Source: Sparassis latifolia
Taxonomy: Eukaryota; Basidiomycota; Agaricomycetes; Polyporales; Sparassidaceae
Direction of reading: 5' to 3'
Assembly: GCA_018466975.1 (NCBI GenBank)
Contig: CM031562.1
Span: 1,860,001 to 1,924,000, forward strand
DNA length: 64,000 bases
Shown: positions 24,100-34,568 of the stretch, piece by piece
Layout of the letters: every line of letters begins with the position of its first letter
How positions within the stretch are numbered: the first letter of the stretch is position 1
The notes under the pieces: model-generated
Seen by the model: only the letters and a program-made list of their open reading frames with translations
Databases searched by the model: none
What the model was told of the DNA's origin: nothing
Program-made: the position numbers and the translations under genes

Positions 24100-24660
24100 T
24101 TTCTACGGGACACGCGCGGCGTGCCCATATCGGGAAGGTCGCTTATGTGATGCATGTCCCGGGACACGCACTTGGCGTGCCCACCGAAGGCGGGCGGGCG
24201 GAGCATCGAGCGCGCGTCCCACACGGCGAGCGGCAGCGGCGAGGCATCGAAATTGATGGCTGTGACGTACGCGCCATCTAACCGACGGGCGCCAGGTGCC
24301 ACGCCGGCACTGATTGGGCGCTCACGCGCTCGGCGAAGTGAATATGTTCGCAGAGGATTGCCATATCGGGCTGCATGTCCCATGAACGCCCCAAATCAAA
24401 AATCAACTTGGGACATGCAGCCCGCTGGCCCGCCAGCCAAAAAATGCATGTCCCATGTAGAGCTCAGGTGCGATATTCTACATGGGACATGCCGATTTCG
24501 CCCGAGAACCGCTATGAGCTCAGCTAGTAGAATATTTTTAGGTAATTTGGCTGGGAGGGACACCTCTACTCGAATCCCTGGCCTCCCGGGCCCTCAGAAA
24601 ATCGAAAAAAATATCAATTGTACGCTACAATACCCCTGTACATGGGCACAACAAATTCCC
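24100..24660. repeat. GC-rich hairpin repeat, copy 1
   Basis: A ~550-bp repeat, recurring in direct orientation at 25497-26045 with roughly nine in ten bases the same. It is full of 'catgtccc' and its reverse complement. It contains two strong hairpins: arms 24368-24382 with 24409-24423 (15 bp, perfect) and 24446-24461 with 24477-24492 (16 bp, perfect). Long frames across it on both strands come from high GC content and show no domain. Confidence 0.85.
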
Positions 24661-24780
24661 GTGGGGCTACTGTGGAGTAGTGGCACCACGGCCTCGTAGG
24701 GCTCGTTTGGCTTGAAAGCTTGGCTTTTGCCTTTCATCTAGCCACAGGTTCGAGTCCCTTTGGTCCCACCCCAGAGAAAA
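24661..24780 (+). other. tRNA-like (pol III) sequence, possible SINE head
   Basis: A perfect B-box, GGTTCGAGTCC, lies at about 24747-24757, with an A-box-like TGGAGTAGTGG about 75 bp upstream and acceptor-like ends (gtggggc near 24660 with gtcccac near 24764). The T-stem is mispaired and no clean cloverleaf forms, so it is not a functional tRNA gene. A tRNA-derived SINE or pseudogene is the better reading. It sits exactly where repeat copy 1 diverges from copy 2. Confidence 0.35.
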
Positions 24781-25339
24781 CAATTTAGACACTCTGGAAC
24801 CCTTCAGCCGCTCCGATTGCAAATTGTGCCGCCCTCCGCGCCGGCGGCCAGGTCTCTGGAATCCAGAGTACTGCCGAGTATCCACCCGTCAATCCGTTTC
24901 ATTATAATCGGCCGGCAACACGAATTTAACGCCCCGGCATCCATCAGCGCTTTGTGACTCTCTCCTGAGCATGTGTGGGAAGCGTGGCGTGGGAGAAAAA
25001 TCTCCAGTTGGGACCCGGGGAAGGGATACATCGCGCAAGGGCTCTGCGACATGGGGGGATTCAGTCTGGCCAGTTCGGATCTGGGAGGAAAGTCGGAGGA
25101 AATGGATTTGAACATTGACTTGGAGATTGCCGGTTATTCAGCATCACACACAGGCTGCCGTTCTGCATGATTACTTACTCATCACTTACAAACCCTCGCC
25201 GTAAGGCATATGTCTGAGATCGACCAACCCGACAGATTAGGAATATGATAGATTAGAACCCGTTTGTATATAGTCTACCATAAGGCTACATCTTCGAGGA
25301 CTATAAACAAGGAATGAAAATAAAAAAATAAAAACAAAT
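24781..25339. other. No gene seen
   Basis: Mixed-composition spacer between the two GC-rich repeat copies, with only short frames. Possibly the body of the tRNA-like element. Confidence 0.35.
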
Positions 25340-26200
25340 TCCCGCTCGGAAAAGGGATGGGGACGCCTCTGCAGCATGAACACTGCTGAGCGCACTCGAA
25401 AATGCGCGCGGGCACCTATCTTGGCGAGCCGGATGTCACGCGTCACATTAAGGTTCGCATGTCCCGGGTCGATCTAAACGTTGCTTTGTTTTTATGGGAC
25501 ACGCGCAGCGTGCCCATATCGGGAAGGTCGCTTACGTGATGCATGTCCCGGGACACGCACTTGGCGCGCCCACCGAAGGCGGGCAGGCGGAGCATCGAGC
25601 GCGTCCCACACGGTGAGCGGCAGGGGCGGGGCGTCGAAATTGATGGCCGTGATGGATGTGCCATCTAACCGACGGGCGGCAGGCGCCACGCCAGCGCTGA
25701 TTGGGCGCTCTCATGCTCGGCGAAGCAAATATGTTCGCGGAGGATTGCCATATCGGGCTGCATGTCCCATGAACGCCCCAAATCAAAAATCGACTTGGGA
25801 CACGCAGCCTGCAGGCCCGCCAGCCAAAAAATGCGTGTCCCATATAGAGCTCAGGTGCGATAGTCTATGTGGGACACGCCGATTTCGCCCGAGAACCGCT
25901 ACGGGCTCAGCTAGTAGAATATCTTTAGGTAATTTGGCTGGGAGGGACACTTCTACTCAAATCCCCGGCCTCCCGTGCCCTCAAAAAATCGAAAAAAATT
26001 ATCAATTGTACGCTACAATACCCCTGTACATGGACACAGCAAATTCCGGCTCGGAAATGGAACGGGGACACCTCTGCAGTGCGAACACCACTGAGCGCGC
26101 TCGAAAATGCGCGCGCGGGCACCTATCTCGGCGAAGGCGGAGCGTCACGCATCACGTTTAAGGTTCGTGTGTCCCGGGTCGATCTAAATGTTGCTTTCGC
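25340..26200. repeat. GC-rich hairpin repeat, copy 2, with flanking ~155-bp direct repeats
   Basis: Copy 2 of the GC-rich body is 25497-26045. It is bracketed by direct repeats at 25340-25496 and 26044-26200, which both start 'ttcc(c/g)gctcgga', contain 'ctcgaaaatgcgcgcg', and end 'gtcccgggtcgatctaaa'. The arrangement repeat-body-repeat looks like a solo composite or tandemly duplicated unit. The second hairpin is 25833-25848 with 25864-25879 (one mismatch). No coding domain is seen. Confidence 0.75.
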
Positions 26201-27140
26201 TATGCTACAGTTTTCGCTGCAGGTGTGATATTATGTAATACAGTTCAGTTGTCACACTCGCATTGTGCACATGTGTCCATGATACCACCATGATGTGATG
26301 CTCATATCACGGCGAAGTCATAAATGCATATATCTGCACCATAATTATTCAGATGTCTGTTCTACCTTCTCGGATGGCTTCAGATCTAATGGCTCAGCTT
26401 GAACGAGACTGTGCTACTCTGCATGCACTTCTAACTAAGCGATATCTCAATCCACGGCCTCCGAGTCCTGTCATGAAGAGTGGGAATCTCCATCCTGCTT
26501 GGGAATATGCCAGAAATCCTGCTGATTATCACCACTTCATCAACATGCTCTGTGTCTCTCCTCAAGTCTTCGACATCATCCTCGGCCTGATCGACAACCA
26601 TCTCATATTCAGCAACAATTCCTCCTGTCCACAGGAGTTAGTTTGTACACAACTTGCTGTTGTACTTTTCTGCATGGGCCATTACAGGAATGGTGCTTCT
26701 CTGGAGGATATTGCATGTACCACTGGCTGTTCTGAAGGCGCTGTGGAGTTGTACACAGATTGATGTCAGGAGGCACTTATGTCTCTACACAACATATTTG
26801 TGCAGCCTTTGACAGGAATTGAGAAGGAGAGGGAAAAGAATTGGATTGAAGAGAGATTAGACTTTACTGGATCAATATGGCATGATGGTTGGATCATGTA
26901 TGATGGGACAATTGTTGTTCTCTCATGTCCCGGACTGGACGGAGATGCATATTACACTCGAAAGTGTAATTATGGTTTGAATACACAGGTGTGCTTCTTC
27001 TATTCCAAATTCACAGAATTCTGAGGCTCATATTAGATAGGAAATGTGCCATCAAATCTGCAAATTGTCAACTATGCTTGCAACTGCACCGGCTCTGTCC
27101 ATGATTCAGCCACCTTTGAGCATACAGCAGCTGCAAAGTA

Positions 27141-28613
27141 TGTTGAAGGTGGGCAAGCTGGTGCCCATCTCAGAGGTTGCCAGCAGAGTTTTCCATAGTA
27201 GATTTTATGCTTGCACTGGTCATCGTACGTTGGGAGAGAATTTTATCGTTGCCGCTGTGCCGTCTGTTGCTGCTTGTGCAATAGGTTATGAGCCCCGAGC
27301 TCTGACACCCTAGTGTCTGCTTCTTCCTACTGCTTACACACCCTGCTTATTCTCTTGCTGTGCATCCTCAAATCAACCGCTAGCAATGACCAGTAGTCAC
27401 ACTTGCAACTGCATTTCAGCCTACACTCTCAATTTTTGGCAGTTACCTTTGGCTTGTGCTTTCATCTACCAAGCCATCCAATTATTTTTCCATTCACTCA
27501 TATTCCTATTCTATTCTACATTAATTTCATCAGTGGTCACCATGCCAGAACATGACTCGCGCATTCCCAAGCTCGTTAAGGGCAACTACATCGAGTGGAG
27601 TGCCCTGATGAAGGTGCATCTGGTCACTGCGGATTTGTGGGAGGTTGTTGGGCCTGAGGAGGAGGAGCTGGTAGCGAGAGGACTGAAGGGAGTGGCAGCG
27701 AAGAAGAAGAAGCGTGAGCAGGTGTACTCGAAGATCTTGATGAACCTCAGTCCCCCACAGATGGCTTTCGTGTTGGGTTCGGAAAACCCCCAAGAGGCAT
27801 GAGCTGCACTTGAGGAAACTCATAGGTCAGCGTCCGTCAACTCTATTCTGTCATTGCATCGCCATTTCTTCCGGATGATGAAAGTCGAGTCTGAGTCAAT
27901 TATGACTTGGATTTCTCGTGTCCACACTGCTGCACTCGAGCTTAGTCGCACTCCTATCCCACCACTGAACTCGACATCATTATGGTCATCAGCGATGGCC
28001 TTTCTGATGAATATCAGCCTGTCATCAATGCTCTCGACAGTCTTCCATTCGAGGAGCTCAAGCTCTTCGCTGTCACCATGTGGATCACCGGTCTCGAAGC
28101 ACAACTTGCCCGTTCCAAGGAGAAGGCTTCAGAGGTCACTGTTGCCTACTATGTTGCACAGTCCAGGAGAGATGGAGATGGATTGTGAGGTGGAGGGAAG
28201 CAGGGACCTGGTCAACAGGAGGTCTCATGCTACAATTGTGGAGGTCGTGGACATTATTTAGATGAGTGTCCTTCCCCATCTCAAGGTTCTGGTTATTCCT
28301 CCAGTCATGGTTCAAGTCGCACTCATGCTCACATTGCTACGGTGGACTCGGAGGATGGGAAGGATGAGGCTGCGATGTCAGCGAGGGTTCAGGATGACTC
28401 AGAGGAGGTTTTGCATTTGTTTTGATTTCACTTCCTTACCCTCGATGGGTGCTCACCTTGTGGGAGAGTGTTGAAGGTGGGCAAGCTGGCGCCCATCTCG
28501 GAGGTTGCCAGCGGAGTTTTCCATAGTAGATTTTGTATGCTCACGCTGGTCATTGTACATTGGGAGAGAATTTTATTGTCGCCACTGCGCCGTCTGTTGC
28601 TGCTTGTGCAATA
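27141..28613 (+). mobile_element. Gag-only copia retrotransposon (TR-GAG type)
   Basis: LTRs of 143-145 bp at 27141-27283 and 28469-28613 start TGTTGAAGGTGGGCAAGC and end GTGCAATA. The 5-bp target duplication AAGTA is exact (27136-27140 and 28614-28618). Just after the 5' LTR, GGTTATGAGCCC (27284-27295) is complementary to the anticodon arm of initiator tRNA-Met (GGGCTCATAACC), the half-tRNA primer known for copia and Ty5. A purine tract, gtgggagag, precedes the 3' LTR. Only a gag frame is inside; protease, integrase and reverse transcriptase are absent, so it depended on a helper. Confidence 0.9.
27542..28425 (+). pseudogene. Copia gag (UBN2-like with zinc knuckle), broken
   Basis: Gag-like protein of Ty1/copia elements. 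ATG 27542 begins MPEHDSRIPKLVKGNYIEW. The UBN2 core includes SILSLHRHFFRMMKVESES and WISRVHTAALEL; a CCHC zinc knuckle (CYNCGGRGHYLDEC) is near 28231-28272. Defects are a TGA at 27800-27802 in place of the Trp of the family pattern (EAWAALEETH), a frame change near 27965, and a TGA at 28186-28188. The frame ends at 28425, before any protease motif. An upstream in-frame ATG at 27386 exists, but the added part is hydrophobic and unlike gag. Confidence 0.85.
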
Positions 28614-29138
28614 AAGTATCCTGACTGGTTTTTCAGAGGTGCCGAGTTTGCCTGGGGTGATTCTGCATATACTGTTAATTGTTGAACAGTCGCAGTTCAT
28701 AAAAGGCCCACTTCCTTTGATCCTGCCAATGCCTTGTTTGACAAACATGTCTCTCATTTACGTGTATGGTCAGAGCACTGCATGGGAGCTTTGAAGGGCT
28801 GCTGGCAGTCTCTTCATGGTCTGCGTCTTAATTTGTACAATAACAAAGATCATGTACATGTATGTCGGTGGATCTTATGTTGTACTATCCTGCACAATGC
28901 AGTTCTGGACATTGATAGCTGGATCAAAGGTGCCGAATTCTCTCTTTTACACACTCGTGTTGAAGAGGAAGAGGATAGAGGATTACCAGATGAACCTTTG
29001 CACAATTATGATGATGAGGAAGATACCGAGACAAGATGACATGAATTGGTTGCAGAAATATAGGCAGCATACAAGATGGGATTAGTACAATAAATTGTAT
29101 GTACAGTCAAATATATCACCAGCTCAATCAATATCAGG

Positions 29139-30628
29139 TCAGTCAGGAGATGGCTCACGCTGCTGAGTCGGACTGACAGACACTTCATGCTCTTGGGCAG
29201 GGTTCTGGATATCTTTGATCTGTGAATTGATGTCCTCAATCTGGCCATCAATGTGGGTATCAATAGTAGCAGACTTCTGGTGGTACTGATCCATATCCCA
29301 GATACTCATGTGGAACTCCCGAAGAAGCCTGTCCTGCCTTGTTGCACAATCTTCACGAGGACTTCTCAGATCTTCACGAAGGTCCTTCAAAGTCTTACGA
29401 CAGTTCTCCGCAGCAGCCTGGTCAAGTCCACGTCTGCACAGATGTTGGGCATGAAGACTAAAATTGGAATAAAAAATATGCACTAAGATATCTCCCAAAG
29501 AACATCATGAATACCAGATGAATGGCTTGAAGTTGGTTTGAATGAGGACTTGAGGACAGTGAGCTTCTCATTTGAAAGGTGTGAAGAAGTCTTTGATGCC
29601 TGCGAAGATGGGGGGCAATTCTCCTTTCCTGCCGAGGATGGGATAGCAACACAACGAGGTAGCTGCACAGCAGGGGGTACATCATTGAAATGACTAGCAG
29701 TGCAACAGGATGGCTACATGGCTGGAGGAATGTCATCAGCGGCAGGACTTGGGTCGTGATTGGCAGTGGCAGCATTGGCAGTGCAATTCTCCTCTACCTG
29801 AAGAAGGACAGGGTCAATTAATTCATCAGGAATACCATCACCTTCAGGACGTTGATAGTAGACAGTTTTGAAACCATTCGGCCTGATACCTGTAGTGATG
29901 GCAGCAGGATTAACATTCGGCTGTGTTGCAAGGAGAGCATGGAGATAGGGAAAGACTTTGAACTCCTTCTCAATCTTGTCTACATATAAATGATGAGTGA
30001 ATTTGTAAATATACATAAGATCTAGCCACTTACCCCAAATATGCTTGTAGTGCTCCAGCGTCAAGTCATCTGAACCATCTGCAGTAATATAACACTCAAG
30101 AAACTCCGCGGAATCTTCATTGTTGTCATCTGCATCCTCTTTCTCTGCATCACCATCATTACCACCAATCTCACCGCCAGTGACCTTGATACATGCTGCC
30201 TTCTTCGCATATGTCTTCTTTAAGCTGTCGCAAGGTCAGTAGGTGAAAGAAAGCTAAAAGATGTAAACACACTTATCAACCTTATTCTTGACCTTGAGAC
30301 CCATCACTGGTACCTGGGCATTGGTGAGACTGGGCCACAGCTGGCATGCAATCCTCTGGGCTACATCAATCTTTGTCTTGCCGGAAATTTTCTGTTCGCA
30401 TTGTCAGTACAGTTAGATGGGTAGAACTTTGGCACCTACCTCTCCCTTGCGCACACCAATAAGGACCTTGCAATTTTTGGGCTTCTCAATTTCCATGACA
30501 AGCTGGAGGAGAAGATTATTAGGTTCACAGTTTGTGCCCCAGGAGATCTTGCTATCTTTTTCCTTTGATTTCTTGTTAGCACCCTCCTCTGGAGGATGGG
30601 ATTCTTCACGAAGCTGTTTCTTCGCCAT
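29139..30628 (-). CDS. Myb/SANT-like DNA-binding protein of the Harbinger element
   Basis: The partner gene of PIF/Harbinger transposons, which binds the element ends and carries the transposase into the nucleus. ATG at 30628 (MAKKQLREESHPPEEG). The first exon has ISWGTNCEPNNLLLQLVMEI, the start of the Myb-like domain, and ends at GE with GTAGGT. Later exons read KISGKTKIDVAQRIACQLW, LKVKNKVDK, LKKTYAKKAACIKVTGGEIG, an acidic stretch, and TLEHYKHIWGK. Then come IEKEFKVFPYLHALLATQP and ITTGIRPNGFKTVYYQRP. After PPAM the frame has a TAG (about 29714-29716), perhaps CAG to TAG; beyond it the same frame stays open for 80 codons and a final exon (29460-29139) holds a coiled-coil-like tail. It is therefore near-intact, possibly truncated. 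Confidence 0.7.
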
Positions 30629-30857
30629 TGTGTTCAGTAGATGATAATAATGAGATTCAAGTCGTAGAGAGCCCGTGGCCCACATGACACATGAGATCAC
30701 AACAATGTCACACATGGTCACTATATGGTTACTGCTTATCTAACCCACACTCGCCAAAAACTGTAGTGTAGCGAAAGCTGCAGCAGACGCTGTGGTTGGT
30801 CTGAGCTCCCCTACTATAACATGTCAATGCAATCATAGGTAGGACTCTCTGTACATA

Positions 30858-31114
30858 CTATCATTACCCCAGTGTTGCAATCAGGTCTAATTGTGCAATT
30901 TCACACAAATTTCACGATCTCATGCTGTTTCACTGGTCTAAAAATTGGGAAAAAATATGTAGTAGATTTGCATGATCTCAGATACATTGACTGCACAACT
31001 TGAAGGTAAAACACGCAGGGGAAGGGTGCCAAGTTGGTGAATTGCAAGTCTGGAGTAATTCGGGTGTGACAGTGAAGCATGGCAATTCAAACTCCGACAA
31101 GAGGGAGAACAAGG

Positions 31115-31146
<32 letters not shown>

Positions 31147-31513
31147 TCAGAATTTATATACCGCAACAAGCAAACTACGTGCTAAGACACGGTGGTCACC
31201 AGCCAGTACAAACTGTATGACAAGGAACCAATGTGACGGAAGTGGGGTGCATCGGGTGGGGGAGGGAGAACAAGGGAAAGGCATGTCAGCAGGTGTGATG
31301 ATCTGTGACCAATTTGGCACTCTTGCATGCAAATGAGTCTCTTGAGTGCATTCGGTTTTGCGTTCACACAATGCTAGGAAAAAATTGGGAGTTATACAGA
31401 AGGTACATTATATGTCCTGTATTCAAGCTAAGGAAGTTTAAGGCAAGATAGGCTCAATTTGAAGGAGCGGTGACAGAGTTGCAATTGCGATTGCATTACT
31501 GGGGTAATGATAG
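30858..31513. mobile_element. 656-bp TA-flanked non-autonomous element
   Basis: Inverted ends of 16 bp, ctatcattaccccagt and its exact reverse complement, are flanked by TA on both sides (30856-30857 and 31514-31515), with further similarity inward (tgcaatc). TA duplication fits Tc1/mariner. The inside holds a (TGA)n tract at about 31116-31143 and no transposase. Confidence 0.65.
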
Positions 31514-31778
31514 TAGGATGTAAGATAGGGCTAGTTCATACACAACTGGTTTGAGCGCCCATGACATTAAGTGACATATCACGTGAAATTCCTAAAAAGG
31601 ATCTAAGTGGCACATTTGAAGCTTCAGAATAAGCCTAATCCTGACATGGTTTTGGTATCTCCTCGGTCCTCAGGTTAAACAAAATAAATATGCTTCCCCA
31701 CATTGACTGCAGTGGGTTTCTCTACATTCTGGAGAAGCAGATATGGCTTAAATGCAGTGTAGCGTGAGTAGTTGCATT

Positions 31779-32178
31779 CAGTGCAGAGCAGGGGTATGGA
31801 TAACCCTCAAAGGGTAAGGGTATTGGAGGGTAAGGGTAGGGGTATGAACTTTCAGACCCTTGGACCCCTGAAGGCTATTACTGCATATAGTATATATAAT
31901 GTAAGCAGTAATTGTATGGTGACTAAACCTAAGTACAGCCTAGATACAGCCTTAAACTATGTCTACAGAAGCTTCAAAGGGAAAAAAAGGCTATTACAAG
32001 CCTTAAACTTAATGTTTATAATGTTATTTCCTCAAGTAAGGCAGATATTAAGGAGTATACCCTCAGGGTTTGGTACCCTTATGCATACCCTTACCCCTGG
32101 TGAAGGGTAGGTACCCTTGGCAGGTAAGGGTAGGGGTACAGCTCAAAGTCCCCAGGGGTATACTCCTGCTCTACACTA
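31779..32178. mobile_element. 400-bp hAT-type MITE, copy 1
   Basis: Ends cagtgcagagcagg and, in reverse complement, tagtgtagagcagg match the hAT YARNG pattern. The 8-bp duplication GTTGCATT is exact (31771-31778 and 32179-32186). The subterminal parts are rich in taagggta/taccctta. About nine in ten bases are shared with copy 2. No ORF with a domain. Confidence 0.88.
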
Positions 32179-32186
32179 GTTGCATT

Positions 32187-32622
32187 TTTGAAGGAAATTT
32201 CCCCCAAGTGTGACATCTTGGATCATGTGAGGCTAGTCATGTATGAATGAGCCCTATCTTAGTAGCATACCAAATAAAGAAGCTAGGAAAGACCGTGCAT
32301 CATTGAGAAATCACTGTATTCAGACGTGTACATCTTAACCTTAAGAGGGCACTTAAATGACTTAAATGGACTTATAATGCTTATTTAAGGACATAAGGAC
32401 AAAAAGGGCCATATTTTCTGAGTGTCTGAAATTTGACTTATTGAGACTTATTTAAACACTTATGACCTGAAATAAGGGTTGCCAGACCCAAAAGTCTAAA
32501 TAAGTCCCTAAAAGTTGGGTTTTCCTGATGTACGGACTGCCAACGTGGTCACTTGTACTGTATCTTATGCCCACATTCTCATAGCAAACTGTACTCTATA
32601 TGATACTTGACACTCCTCGTCC
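32187..32622. other. AT-rich spacer, no gene seen
   Basis: Sequence between the two MITE copies, rich in 'acttatt' and 'cttaaatgac'-like words, with no open frame of note. Confidence 0.4.
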
Positions 32623-32630
32623 ATTTTGCC

Positions 32631-33035
32631 TAGTGCAGAGCAGAAGTATATTCCTGGGTACTTTGAGCTGTACCCCTACCCTTACCCTCCAAGGGTACAT
32701 ACCCTTCACCAGGGGTAAGGGTATGGGTAAGGGTACCAAACTCTGAGGGTATACCCTCAATATCTGCCTTACTTGAGGAAATAACATCATAAACATTAAG
32801 TTTAAGGCTTGTAACAGCCTTTTTTCCCTTTGAAGCTTCTGTAGACATAGTTTAAGGCTGTATCTAGGCTGTACTTAGGCTTTAGTCACCATACAATTAC
32901 TGCTTACATTATATATACTATATGCAATGATACCCTCCAGGGGTCCAAGGGTCTGAAAGTTCATACCCCTACCCTTACCCTCCAATACCCTTACCCCTTA
33001 CCCTTGAGGGTTATCCATACCCCCACTCTGCACTA
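32631..33035. mobile_element. 405-bp hAT-type MITE, copy 2 (inverted)
   Basis: The same family as copy 1 but in reverse orientation. Ends are tagtgcagagcag and the matching ctctgcacta; the 8-bp duplication ATTTTGCC is exact (32623-32630 and 33036-33043). A different duplication from copy 1 shows that the two copies inserted independently. Confidence 0.88.
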
Positions 33036-33043
33036 ATTTTGCC

Positions 33044-34568
33044 ATTCTGCCTTAGGTTGTAACTTTATGTGCACCTTTGTACTATAACCTCTGCACAGCA
33101 ATAATTGAAATGTGTATACTTCTGTTATATATGAGTGTGTCAGCTTTTGAGAATATGGCAATGATAGGCCACGAACATTGTTCCACCTGTCAGAAATCAC
33201 CACTGGGTAAGTTTTGCATTAGAATATATACCTTGTCACTATATAAGGCTCTGCTATGCTCACGCATCCCTACGGACTTATAAAGTACTGGTAGTCTTGG
33301 TCAACTAGTGCATTTTTGGTGGTCTCCCACCTTATAGAAGTTTTCACATTATGTGCATGATTCTGTGTATACATGTCATGACACATTTCTCCTCTTCCTG
33401 CAGGGAAGAACAGGTAGTTAGGCTAATGATGTTGTGTTTTTAGGACCTGACTTACTACAAAACATATTTCTAGTACAGTTCATAGCAAGGAAGGCTGGGA
33501 ACAGGCCATGCTGCACAGTCTTGTAGTGAAATGGTCATCTGCACCTCTTCTCTTTATCAGTGCCTCCAGTGACAATTTTGCATTACCCTGCACACTTGCA
33601 CTCTCATCACCAGAAGGTCTCCGAGAACATAAGTTCTGGGAATTTTAGCATGCTACTTAGATAACCTTGTAGAGGAGACATTATTGCACATAGACTGCAA
33701 GTTTCAAGGGATATCATGAAGTTGTCAGGGAGCTACAGCAGTACACTGAAAGAGTTTGCAGAACTATGCCTAGGATAGTAGTCAGACTAGAAGTACCGGT
33801 GACGAGTTACGGTGACGCAGTTGATGGTCACGTGGGTTGGAGCAAACGCGTGACAAGCGTGTCCATCTTTGTCACGTCGCGTGGCGTTCACCGCCTTTAC
33901 AACCACACACACTGCTTTCGAGTCACTCACCCATCCAGCGCTGCCGACTACAGCCTCCCTCGGGTCTTCCGTCTTAGGCCTTTCTGTCTAACCTATGCCG
34001 GAAGACTGTCACTTTGTGACGACGAGCGCAGATGCCCTCGGAATCCAGATGCACAGCCTTACAGCTTGTCTACTGGGGGTTGTGGCAGGAGATTTCCACA
34101 GAACCCTTCAACAGAATTCTATTCACTGCCTCCGTGTCCGTCGGACCTCGCTTCTCACATAGCCACGATATGTAAGTAGCAAAGCCGAATACTTTCACGC
34201 TTCTCTCCTTGACTGCACTTGCAGTGTTAGTCTCAGGAGCACAAGGATAACTCATCTGAAATTTTGGAACACGCCAATACACGTTTGATATGAGATCCAG
34301 CTTACGGGCTTCGTTTACATGCGTGTCTACATCGTGTGGCATAGTTCAACGTCCTTGCCTATGTTGTAATCGCTCGTGTTCACCGGATGTCCTTTGGCGG
34401 TGCCTTCGCGCGCGCTTGCTCTGTTACAGCCTCTCAGATATAACAACTCTTGTCCGCTTCCATCCCTGCCTGTTCCTTCCCCTTTTCCTCCCACACTTCC
34501 ATCGGTAAGAGTCAGTCACACTGGAGAGGTTCTCAAACTTCGAGGGCGGATCCCCGCGACTGTCTACT
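33044..34568. other. Intergenic; upstream region of the 34.6-kb gene
   Basis: About 1.5 kb. Composition becomes GC-richer from about 33770. The frame 33766-34179 shows no domain; upstream non-coding exons of the next gene could lie here but are not demonstrable. Confidence 0.35.

Larger units (their letters stand above)
26353..29039 (+). pseudogene. Harbinger (DDE_Tnp_4) transposase, broken
   Basis: Cut-and-paste transposase of the HARBI1/DDE_Tnp_4 type. Exon 1 (26353-26988) has the helix-turn-helix-like stretch (FCMGHYRNGASLEDIACTTG) and the first catalytic Asp in YDGTIVVL. Exon 2 starts at 27037 (after an intron ending in ttag) with the second Asp in TGSVHDSATFEHTAAAK. It stops at the copia target site and resumes at 28619 with PDWFFRGAEFAWGDSAYTV. 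The third acid residue is Glu in RVWSEHCMGALKG. Two nonsense codons are present: TGA at 26761-26763 and TGA at about 28683-28685; both could be CGA to TGA changes. Removing the copia element restores the frame across the target (AAK-YPDW). The gene cannot make active transposase now. Confidence 0.88.
26193..30778. mobile_element. PIF/Harbinger DNA transposon with two genes
   Basis: Terminal inverted repeats of 22 bp (20 match): gctttcgctatgctacagtt at 26193 onwards, and the matching end 30757-30778. Between them lie a plus-strand Harbinger transposase (26353-29039) and a convergent Myb/SANT-like gene (30628-29139), the usual two-gene layout. Subtracting the 1.48-kb copia insertion leaves about 3.1 kb. 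I could not find the 3-bp TWA duplication typical of this superfamily, so the exact ends are uncertain or decayed. Confidence 0.75.

Noticed and set aside
23976..24383. Minus-strand open frame of 135 codons
   Set aside because: It crosses a repeat and an inverted-repeat arm, lacks a domain, and in copy 2 the equivalent residues are split over different frames.
24368..24492. Hairpins as rho-independent terminators or attenuators
   Set aside because: The genome is fungal; the hairpins are in a dispersed repeat and are not followed by a T-run linked to a gene.
24661..24780. Functional tRNA gene
   Set aside because: The B-box is perfect but the T-stem is mispaired and the acceptor ends do not align with it; no clean cloverleaf can be drawn.
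25481..26161. Plus-strand open frame of 226 codons
   Set aside because: It runs across the GC-rich hairpin repeat, where stops are rare; copy 1 does not preserve the frame as a protein would.
26190..30781. TWA target duplication for the Harbinger element
   Set aside because: The bases next to the inverted repeats (gtt on the left, tgc on the right) do not match, so I do not claim one.
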